Part shown: piece after piece, positions 34,901 through 46,900 of the stretch
How the letters are laid out: every line of letters begins with the position of its first letter
Position numbering within the stretch: position 1 is the first letter of the stretch
Origin: Bicyclus anynana
Taxonomy: Eukaryota > Arthropoda > Insecta > Lepidoptera > Nymphalidae
Assembly (NCBI RefSeq): GCF_947172395.1
Contig: NC_069104.1
Coordinates: forward strand, 8,769,355 to 8,833,354
DNA: 64,000 bases
Direction of reading: 5' to 3'
Notes under the pieces: model-generated
What the model saw: the letters and a program-made list of their open reading frames with translations, nothing else
Told to the model about the DNA's origin: nothing
Databases searched by the model: none
Program-made: the position numbers and the translations under genes

Positions 34901-37900
34901 CAACTGGAATAAAATCAAATAACTCACCCCAGGTAATTGTTCAATTAAATATCTCAAGGCATTATTATTTAAACCCAGTAAATGAGCTCCAGATAAAGTA
35001 GACGGTAGATTGTATTGAACTAACGGTAGCCCGGATTGTTTCCTGCAATTCTGGACAGCCTCTATAACTTTCGCCCACAGATCTGTCAAAGATGATGAGG
35101 AGTAATTGAATCCGTCCTCAGAAGACACCTCATATATGAGCTTTGGACCATCATCTTTTTGTGGATCAGGCGTCTGTTTAGGTTGAGCTGCTTTGTTTTC
35201 TTGCCCTTTTGAAGCTTTACTTTGTTTCTTTGTAACTACTGTCTCTGTATCAGGTTTTTTGTCTAATAACGGTCGTTTTAAAACTTTAGTTGACGGATTT
35301 GGAACTTTAGATGTCACAGATTTATTTGTGTCTTTTACCGTTAATACTTTAGGCGGTTCAGGTTCTATTGCGTCTAAACTGGGCAAAGACGGCATTTTCG
35401 GAATGGTTTCGATAGTTTCATGGCGCGTAATAGAAGCAGCCGTTGAGGCAGAACTTGTGTTTGCTTGTTGCATTTCATTGGACAGTTGTATAGCACGAGC
35501 CGCATCTCTTTCTTCTTTTTCTCTTTTCGCTTTTTCTATCACTTGCATTCTTTTAGATTCTTCGATTGCCTTTTCGAGGTCACTGTCAATACTGTCATCT
35601 TTGACATTTAAATCCGGCATATCATGGCTCACAGGTCTTTGTTTAGGTGCTGTGGGAGCTTTACAACCGGAAGTCTTTGTGGATTTACTTTGACCGTCTC
35701 TATGTAATGGCAGAACTCTATTCATCGGCCGCATTGTCATGGGATTTACAACGTTTGTCGGTATACCAGACTGCTGTGTAGGAGGAGCCTTTGGTAGAGT
35801 TATACTAGTACTGTTCTGAGTTGGTAAATTAATTGTGCTGTTGTTGTTGACGGGTATGCAAATCATGTTATTACTATTATTTTGATTTTGATTTTGTAAT
35901 AAATTACTGTTAGTTTGAATTGGGAAATTCAAATCCGCAGCAGCTTTTGTGGCGATTTTAGGGTCTACCAGATTATTTTGAACGGTTATGTTAACCGTGT
36001 TATTACTCGAATTAACGTTAATATTCATTGGCGCACTGTTAGGAATTGCTTGGAATGGTACATTAATCATTGTGCTACTTTCGGTTTTTTGCTGATAAGT
36101 CAAAGGATCATTGGAAATTCCCGCAACATTGCTGTTAGTATTGTTTGTTACCACACGTATGTTGTGCTGTTGAGGTACATGTTGATTCATATTATTCTCG
36201 AGATTTGCATTATTTAGCCTATTTCTCTCTGGCAGATTTATAACTCTGTTATTATTTTGTTGATTAATTTGCATGAATCCCATTTGGTTATTGCCGGGAA
36301 CCGAATGATTTTGTTTGTCGGGAGTCCCAACTACATTAATTTTAGCACAGTCGCTAACAGGCATATTTGTATTAGACGGCGGTCCCATAATATTTTTCCC
36401 TCTCACTGGTTCTTGTACAAATTTCGGTTGTTCATTTACTGCCATGTTAGTCCTATTTATTTGGCTTTCTATATTAGTCATTGGTGTTTGGTTCAAGTTG
36501 TTAACATTCATACTGCAGCTGCTCATATTTATTTGAGGGTTATTTGGAACTTGACCTGTCAACATTGGATTTTGGTTATTACTAGAATGTGATTGTGTAT
36601 TGTTCATCATCATATGATTAGAATTCGACATAATATTAGAAACTTCTGTAGAGTTGTTGCAACTCAACAACAGATCATGACTATTGAGAGAATTTTGATT
36701 ATTAGCGCCGTAAATAGAGCTATTATTAACATTGTTCATCATCATATTATTAGACATATTGGTATTGTTTACGTTCATACCATGCATCATGTTTCCATTG
36801 TTGCTCATGTTCATATTATTAGTAGTATTCATATTTGTGCACATTTCAAATGAGGTCTGATTATTCGTGAACTGTGAGCTGGTACTCGAACAACTGCCAC
36901 CGCATGAATTCTGAAGTTCATTTTTAATATCAGGTATATTAGGCATATGCATCAATGAATTATTTAGAGATTGATGATTAGCATTAGACATTTGCATAAC
37001 ATTGTTAAGATTGTTATGCATATTCATAGAATTGATGTTATTAATTTGATGTTGCATCATGTTGTTATGATCCATCGAATTTCTATTTTGCAACTGATTC
37101 ATATTACTGTGATTTTGCATTGCCATAGAACTGTTGTCATGTCTGTTGCCATGCATGGTGGGCATGCCAGTCGAACTGTCTAACTGATTACCAAGGCCCA
37201 TATTAACATTGTTTCCTGACATATTATGATGCATGTGCATAGTGTTATCCATCTGTTGTCTATTATGCATTTGATTTGAAACATGTTGGTGCAAACCCAT
37301 CAATGTATTTTCCATATTATGCGGACGTGAGTTTTGTAATTGCATCATATTAGACATTTGATGTTGGTGGTGATGTATAACATTATCCATTTGTCTATTC
37401 TGTTGTTGCATAGTCATTTGTTGATTCATATGCATGTTGTTATCTAATTGTGAACGACTGTTATTACTAGTCATATGATGGTTTATTTGTTGCATAGAAT
37501 GCATCTGCTGATTATGTAAAGATTCCATAGATCTGTTATTTGAATGGATTTGATGGTTAGAATTATTTATACTATGAGACTGCATGTTTTCCATCATCAT
37601 TCTATTATTCTGCATATTGTTCATATTAGATAAAGATTGATTCATGTGCATATGGTTTAAATCACTCAATTCTGCGCGATTCATGTTGTGATTATTTGAT
37701 ATATTGTGCATACTAATGTTCTGGCTCATTACATTGTTGTTGTCTGGTGTACTCCGATTAGAAAGCATATTGCTTTGATTATGACTAGACTGACCGCTAA
37801 TAAAATTATCATGGTAAGATCTGTTACTGGACCCTTGATTTAATTGTTGCATTGATCCACTATTGTCTACGTGTCGGTTATGTTGAATCTGACCATTCAT

Positions 37901-40900
37901 AATGTGAATTTGATTAGATGAAGTATGTTGTCCACTATCGTGCGTTATTTGCATACCACCATGTGACAAAGTGGATGTACTTAGACCATTGTTAGTCAAA
38001 TCATGTTGATTGTTGTCGTTAGACACAGACATATTAACTCTATTATTGGCTAACTCCTGACATGACATATTTACATTTTGCATTGACGTATTTACAGAAT
38101 TCATCAACTGTACTTGTCCGTGTGTTGAACTGTTTGAAACAGAACACATTTGATTCTGGTTATTAGAAACAGTCATCGAGTTTTGATTACTAGGCATCTG
38201 CGGTTTTATCATATTAGATGGGATTATACTAATTGAAGGAGAATTGTTCAAATTTCCTTGAACTTGGCAACTACTCAATTTGTGTATATTTATTTGGTTT
38301 TGGATGTTTTCATTATGTTTATTTTCAGCAGGGCCAATATTTTGAAAAGTTTTGTCATTCTGCGCATGATGTTGCGAATGCGATGCCATTATTTCTTGGG
38401 AGAAGTTCAAGTGACCTCCTTCAGTTTTTGATAATGCATTTATCTTACTCAACTTTAATGTTGTGTCAACATCAAAATTAGTATTCATAGACGATGCAGG
38501 AGGATAAATGTTTCCCGCTGTGATTTGAATTACATTATTAGAAGTATGTCCAGTAGAATGATGACTAGCATTGATATTTGAGTCAAATTGATGCATGGTG
38601 TTCAAAGAATTTCCAGTATTATTCATAGAAAGTAAGCAGTTCTGGTTATCTTTGCCAAGTTCATTATGTGCCATCTGTCTTCCAAGTAAGTTATTTTGAA
38701 TATTCATTGAAGAGTTTAAAGTAGAATTGGCTTTGGTGGCCATATTATGATGATCGAGTTTATTTTCAAGCTGTGTATTTCTCCATGGCGTCGGCGATTT
38801 AATGCTTTGCGTCACACTTATTGTCGGTAAACTAGAGCAATTTGAGTTCTCATGTAAGTTACCACTTATTTCAATTACATGCGAGTTTTCAATCTTCATC
38901 GTGTTATTTTTGCTAGTAGAAGGGGCAATGGAACTTGAAACAATTGGTTGAGACAAAGGTATTGATTGCATACAAAATGACGCTGTATTAGGTATAGATT
39001 GTGAAATTGCCATTAAAGGTTGTCCGATTGATGATACGAGAGTCACATTTGGTGACATAGAGACAATATTAGGTTTTGATATGTTGACTCTCTGTAAACT
39101 TTGTGATGCATTTGACAAAGTCATACTATGTATCTGTGAAGTGATAGGATTCAGATTTTGTTTTCCATTTATAATGTTTCCTTGTTGAGGTCCAATTGTT
39201 AGAGGAGCTGCACTCATTTGTATAACTTTTGGTGTTTGCCGATTGTTATTAGACTGTTTATCAGGTAATGGTTGCAAGGTCAAATTCGGAACTGAAGTTT
39301 TAACATTTTTCAGAGCAGGTGGTGACGATTGTACTGTTTGTGCCGTAACGACATTTGGTGCCGAAGATGTTGCTTGCGTCACTACAGTATCACCAACATT
39401 ATTCACCACTACATATCCAGTGGGAACTTCTACAATGGGTTCTATTTTACTGGCTTGAAACACTTGAGTGGTAGTTGCAGAAAAACTACTGTTTTGTGCA
39501 AGAACACCTTGCATTGCAGTGGACACAAACTGTTGCGATGACATTACAGTGTTCTGTACAATCGTTTCCAAGCCGTAATACACAGGTTGCGTAGTTGTCA
39601 AATACATGCAACCAGAAGGATCTGTAACCATTTCCAGGGTTGGCGCTGATCCTAGAATAACTTGATCATTGCAAAACTGTGGTAATATAGTTCCTTGAGG
39701 TAGAATTGTCGTACCAGGTGCAGGAGTTATTATTGTATTTCCTTGTGAGGATAATGCATTGGGTATAATAGTGGTTTGTCCATTCCCAATGCCACTTTGA
39801 GGTACTACAGTTCCAGTTTGTAAGGCTTGAGATGTTATATTACCAGACGTCAGACCCTGTATAGTGCCTTGGGGTATTATTGTAGTTCCATTTTGAGTGT
39901 GTATGGCTTGCGGCAGTATTGTGGGTCCATTAGGTCCTTGAGATATTATGCCTTGTGTCTGAATAGCTCCTTGTGGAAGTATTGTAGCTCCTTGTTGTAG
40001 AGCTTGCGGTAATATGCCGACATTTCCTTGAGGCAACAAAACGGGTATACCTCCACTTGGCACAGCGACTAAGCCCCCAGATTCTGTTTGTTGAATTTGA
40101 AATGTTTGAGGCATAAGTCCACTCTGTGATATAAATTGTGTTGGTCCAGTTTTAAAGTCTCCTTGAGGTGCAATAGTTGCTATGTATTGCATATTTTGAT
40201 TCTGCTGTTGAGACAATGCTTCAACATATGCTGACATAATATTTTGGTTAGTAACTGGCTGCACAATAATCGAAGGCTGTCCTGTCTGATTATTTGTTTG
40301 TAACTGGATAACAGTGTTTCCTGGTCCTAAAGGAGACTGGTTAATTGTGGTAAATGTCTTCTCTAACTTTGTTTGCCTTATTTTAGTTGCTGGTTTAGGA
40401 ATTGGTCTTCCTCTGCCTCTATTAGCAGCCTGGAAAATTGGTTTTGGCTGTACTGGCGCTGGTTGCTTTTTAGGTGATTTCTGTGGTGTACCTGGCAGAA
40501 TTAATTGTTGTTTGGTGTGCGAATTTGGAGACGTTAGCCTTTGGGCAGTCATAGCTGGCATAACAATAGTGGGATTTCCTTGAAGTTGTGGTCTTATCAT
40601 AGGTTGAATATTTTGTATTATTGAAGCATTAGGCATTCCTTGGATCGAATTAACTGGTAGAGTAATTGATGATGCACTAGCCATATTAGGAAAGTTTGTT
40701 ACTTGATTTTTGCTTTGGATCATTGGTGTAATATTACCAGCTTGATTTGATGGAATTGTTAATACTTGGTTAGTATTGGATGATAACACCTGAATTCCTC
40801 CTGACCCAGACAATAATTGTGCCATATCACTCCCTTGGATTTGCTGTATATTTGCATTTCCAGTGCCTGGTTTTAAGCAAATATTGTAGGGAATAATACC

Positions 40901-43900
40901 CTGTTGCGTAATTAATTGTGGGGTCATTATTTTTTGCCCACCAGCTGAACTTGTTTTAGGGGGAAGCAGCATTTGTGGTGTTACAACTATTTGTGGTGAA
41001 GATAATACTTGTTGATTAGCAGACACATTATTAGTTTTACTTTGATCAAATATAACAGTGCCTGATTTCATTTGCTCTGTTATAGTCATTGTCATCTCAT
41101 TTGTTGGGCCTGGTGAAGGTGTTTCAACAATTGTACCATTAATCGTAATTTGTCTCGTATTAATAGATGTTCTTCTAGCAGAAATACCCTCTGCTTTAAC
41201 TGTGTTGTCACTTCCACTAACAACTCCCGCGTGAATAATCAAGGGTTGAGCAAAAGCCCCTTGAAAAGCATTTTGAAGAGTGGCCAGTGTCCTATTCTCA
41301 GGAGATTTCGGATTTTCACTTTCGCTTTCACTTGTCGACATCATATCACAAGATGGGATGTGTCTGTCGTAAGATTCTTTATTTCGGTACGTACACTGAC
41401 ACCTGTCACATCTTACTAACTGTTCCATCTGTCCAGATGTACCAGAGTTGTCATCCAAAGGTCGCATCACCAGCTCTGGTTGTCCACTGATTGAGTTCCC
41501 AGCAATAGTGACTGTATATGTACTCTCAGATCCACTTGCCCTGTATAGAAACTGGTTTGTTTGGCACTTGCCAGAGTTGTCATTGCCAAGATTATCTTCT
41601 GCACCATCAAGTTGTTGTATTGGTGTAAAATCTTCTTGCGGACTCGATGGTCGGGAACTGCATGTGCTTTCAGAACCTGACCAATCTGCTGCACCATCCA
41701 ATTGAGAAATAGGACTGCATTGGATCTTTGTGTAAAAATCGATGACGTCAATATAGTATCCATCTGATTTATTAGTTTTATCATCAGTAGGAGGCTCTTC
41801 TTTCTGTTTAGGAGATGTCGTGCGGTAGTTTAGGCCTGATGAATGTGGAGCTTCATTGCATTCATTGCTTGTTATTGTTTCTGGTTTTGCTTTTTTATCT
41901 GAACTACTCTTGTCCAGCTCTTTTATAGACTCCAGAGTGCTCTCAGTAACTCTTTGAATAGGGCTTAATTTGCCACTCACTGACGAAGATTTTCCCATTT
42001 TGCACCGTTTTATAGTAGATGTCAATAAACTTGTATCAAATTTATTGTTCCATGTCAAACTGGTAGACCTTTGTTGTCCCCGACCAGTTGTCAAGGTTTT
42101 AAGGTTGTGATTTTGTAACAGCATCTCAGATTTACTTCTTTTTAATTCTTTATTACCTGATTCTGATCGTGCGTTTAATAATTCGTCAATAAAATCACTG
42201 GAACGAGAGTCCGATTTATCATCAGATTGAGCAATGGCTCCATAAAATTCACTTTTCAAGTCCATTGCAATAAGATCCTCGTAAGACATTAGCTTTGGAA
42301 AAATATCTTGCATTGATATACCATCCAGAAGATCATGATTGAGGTCTTCAAATATTGCATCTTTAACTTCAGGTGGAAGAAGATCAGCCGTGTTTTGAGG
42401 TTCTTCTTCATCTTGTTGTTCTTGCTTGCAGACATTATCTAATAAATACTCTACTACTTTTTTAACTGCCAGATCTTCTAAAGTTACTGTATTTCCAAAT
42501 TTGATGGGAGACTTGTCACTTTTGAGCATGTGCACTGTTTTACCAGAGCCACCTTCTAAGCTCTCATGCCATGCCCCGATTTCGGCAATAACACGTTCAA
42601 CAACTTGGACTTCCATTGAGTGGTCAACTGTTATATTGACACCAAAATCAAAACCAGGCATTGGTTCAGCAAGTATTAGTTTTGTTTTAATAGTGTATCT
42701 CACAATTTTGGAGGGTTTCTTGCAAGACCAAAATAGTCTACTGCACGAAAAATCCACAGGCATTAGAAATTCTTCATAATCAGATACTGATGGTACTATT
42801 TTACCTAGACTGTGAACAGTCAAAGAGCCCATTAAAAATTGCACATTGTTTATTTCACTATAGCGTTTCTTTTTCTTGTCCAGCTCTACATAGACTGGTC
42901 TTGTTAATTCAAAGTCTGCATCTTTCTGTAAGCTCTTTTTAGGAATGTCCTTTCCATGTGTAGGGCAGAATACTCTTTTGTCATCCATAAACGCACAGCC
43001 AGCTTTTCTAGCACATGCATAATGATATGTCTCGCTGCAATTCTTTGCACAGCAACCAACACTTGCACCTTTAACTTCACAATCTGCACATTTAATCATC
43101 TTTCCTCTTGATATAGCTGAATGCACATTTTGTAAAGAGCCATCAATTTCTTCAAACACTTCTGCTGACCATAGTGCACAATTGGCATGGATCCAGTCAT
43201 TTTGTCCACAATAAAGCAACCTTCCTTCCATAGATGGCGACCCATCGCCCGTAGTTTTGCAAAGCACACACAATCGTGAGTCAACTATGGGGTAAAATTC
43301 TAACAGTTCTTCTTCTTCTTTTTCACCTTCAGATTCCAATTTCGGCACTAGTTGGTCTAGTGGTCGTTCAACTTGGGTAGTTGTTTTAATGCCTTTGGTA
43401 TCTGCCATTTCCACATCTTTCAAAGAATCAGAATCTTCCAGCTCACCCTCAACTTCTAAGTTTGGCTGTAGACAATTATTTTCACAGTCAAACCATGGAA
43501 ATGTCTCAGAAAATAAGTCCTTATAAATGGAATGGAGATCTCCACTAGCTGTTCTTTCAATCACATCTTTCATATCATGGTTAAAATCTTTTAAAGAAAT
43601 ATATTCGTCACTGTTTACTCTTTTCTTTATATCCAGCAACGATGGTGACAATATCCTATTAATATCTTCAACTGTGGTGTCTTCAACAGACAGACATGAC
43701 TGTCTTATAATTGCTGGGCTCAGATCTTGTTCACTACGAGCCTGAGGGAAACATTTTGGCGGCTCTTCATCATCAGATATTGGTTCATATTTGTCGTCAT
43801 GTAGGGTAGTTGGCAACATGGTGGTTGCCTTTTCTGTTTTATTTTGGTGAGGATAATTTTCGTGAACTTCTACGCACGGCGTGTTGAACTCAGTTTTGTT

Positions 43901-46900
43901 GTTGTAGAGACCAGTTGAGAAACAGATTTCCTTGTTTTGCATTAATGGCTCTTGAAGATTGACAACTTTATGTGAAGTATGTGGAATTTCTTCTTTCTCC
44001 ATTTCCACATCAGTCAGCAATGAAGAACAGTTCCATATTTGGAATGCATTGGGATCATCAAATTTATTTTGAGAGAGATTATTGTTGCGACGTCCCCGCG
44101 CAGTGTTACGGTAGACTTTAGTTTCAGTAGTGTTCTTTAGGGAGTCATCATTACTGTCAAAATGTAGTTTTCTTATAGCCTGAGGGGACATGATCCTGTA
44201 TGGTTTGTTAGGTACCGGTGTGTTTTTGTGGGGTGTCAATTTTAATAGTGCACAGGCCTTTTTATTTTTGGCAAGCAACTTGAGCAGGTGCAACAGTCTC
44301 CCCTTTAGATGTTCTGTGAGCATTTTTCGCCACGGAGGATCGACTGGCATACACTTGCAGCAAATGTATTCGATTGACGGCGGCAGAGCAGACAGGAGCT
44401 GGTATTCTTCCCCAGACAAGCCTTCACAACTTGCATGAACCCATCTTGCGCACCAACCACATTCCATCATCTGTAAACAGAGAAAATATTATATAATTAA
44501 AATCTATCTATATAATAACAGCTAATCTTTGAAATCTCACATTTTCAAGTAAATCAAGAAAACATTGGATACTTTTACTTTTATGAAGTATATAATAGTA
44601 TAGTACCTTGCTATCAAAATCATTATCTCTGTAACAAGCTTGACAAAGTGGACAGTAGTTGCCCTTCTGACGAAGTTTGAAGCAAGGTCTGCAGAACGGC
44701 AAGCTTCCTACAAACTTGTTGACTCGGTTGCTGTCGCAACTCTTGCACTTCAGACATGAACTGCAAATCTGAAATAAACAAACATATTTTCAGAATATTC
44801 ACCAATACATACTTATGCTTGACTAAAATCATGGCTGGTGGAAAGCAATGATGATCTAGGTTGGAGCGCGCCTGCCTAGATGCCTATTCACTATTGCCTT
44901 AAAGGTCCACAAATTGTAAGTGTTAGGAAACACAGAAGCCGGAAGGACATTCCACATTTTCGCTGTTCATATTTCATTTATTTATTTAAGTTACATTTCC
45001 ATTATAATATTTCACACATGTCATAGATAAAATGTCATAATTATTACAAATGGAACCTTGTGAGGGTGTTGTAACTACAAAGTATAAGTAAATTAACCTA
45101 ACTTAACATAAGTAGAGAGGCGGATTTGTTGATTTTCAGTCAAAACGTTTTATTAGAAACGTCGATCATCAATATCAACAACAACTTTTAACTTTTCTCT
45201 TTTTTTTTATTTTTATTTCTTAGGGATAGTTAACACTTAGGTACATATTATTTCTTAAATCTAAAAGTAAACGTAAAAATAGTTTAAACATGTAAACAAC
45301 GATACTACCCACGAATACACATACGAAAATAATGGCGTCACAAAATACACAAACAAATCAATTACAAAAAAAAAAAAAACAAACAAACATAAATCTATAT
45401 AAAAAAAAAGAGAGAATTATAACAATAATAATTAAAAATACAACGAAACACAAATAGGTAAGAAAAAAAAATGTAATAATAATTATAATAAGAGATCTAA
45501 TAATAAGAATTAAGACACTATTACTACTCAGGTACATATGTCTCTTGATATGTCGTTGACGCATGCTAAGTCTAGGGGGTAGGGAACAGTACAAACCTGC
45601 GGCCAGTCGCTGCGGTGGTCGGGCGGCGCGGCGGTCAGGCACGCGGCGTGGTAGGGGCGCGCGCACGTGCGGCAGCGCAGCCGCGCGGCGGGCCGCGCGC
45701 ACGCCGCACACCAGACGCAGCGCGCGCACGTCCACGCGCCGCCGCCGCCCGCCTCCTCCGCGCACCACACGTGGTACCACTCGCAGCAGCTGCCGCACAC
45801 TAGCATCTGAAATATTCATCACCATTAACGTAACAACCGATTCACAAGACTCCTCTCACAGTGAGATCGGTTAGGCTAACTCAACCATGCTGGCCCACAC
45901 CCACCAGACTTGAACCACATAGATAAATCAGATTCTCAGGTATGCAGGTTTTTTTTTCATTACATGTTAGCCCTTGACTACAATCTCACCTGATCGTAAG
46001 TGATGATGTAATCTAAGATGGAAGCGGGCTAACTTGTTAGGAGGAGGATGAAAATCAACACCCCTTTCGGTTTTTACACGACATCGTACCGGAACGCTAA
46101 GTCGCTTGGCGGTACGTCTTTGTCGGTAGGGTGGTAACTAGCCACGACCGAAGCCTCCCACCAGCCAGACCTAGACCAATTAAGAAAATCCCAATCAGGC
46201 CCAGCCGGGGATCGAACCCAGGACCACGGAGGCCGTCAAAAAAAATAATTCATAAATCATAAAAAAATACGAAATATAATGTGGTAAAAGTAAAGTATAA
46301 AATATATAAAGTGGTAAAATAGGGCTTGAAGTTTACATTGATTACCACGCGGGCGAAGTCGCGGGCGTCCGCTAGTCCTACTAATATTATAAACGCAAAA
46401 GTTTGTATGGATGTTTGGATGTTTGTTACTCTTTAACGCCGCTACTACTGTAATTTTCTTTTCTACTACTGTAATTCAATTTGGCTAAAATTTGGAATGG
46501 AAATAGATTTTACTCTGGATTAACACATAGGCTACTTTTTATCCCGAAAAATCCATGGTTTCCCGAGATTTGCGAAAACTGATGATTTTAATGATATGAA
46601 TGTTTGTTTCACGCCTCGACTATTTAACCGAATTAGCTGAAATTTGGTATTGAGATATATTATAGCATGGATTAACACATAGGCTACATTTTATCCCGGA
46701 AAAATACATGGTTCCCGAGGGATTTGTGAAAAGCTAAATTCCACGCGTACAAAGTCGCTAGGAAATAAATAAGTAAGCAGTTATTTACCTTTTCCCTGCC
46801 AGCACTGCCGCACAAGAAACACAGCTTGGCTATTGTGAACGGTATGGTCCCGATGAGACCAAAGCCAGAGTTGCACACTTCGTCTGGATCATAACTTTCC

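Noticed and set aside
36257..37183. Several plus-strand frames rich in His and Ile (such as IIHHH runs)
   Set aside because: They are the complement of Asn/Met codons in trx exon 9.
45358..45874. Arg/Ala-rich frames on both strands around trx exon 7
   Set aside because: Produced by the high GC of the PHD1 exon; only the Cys-rich minus frame joins its neighbours in phase.
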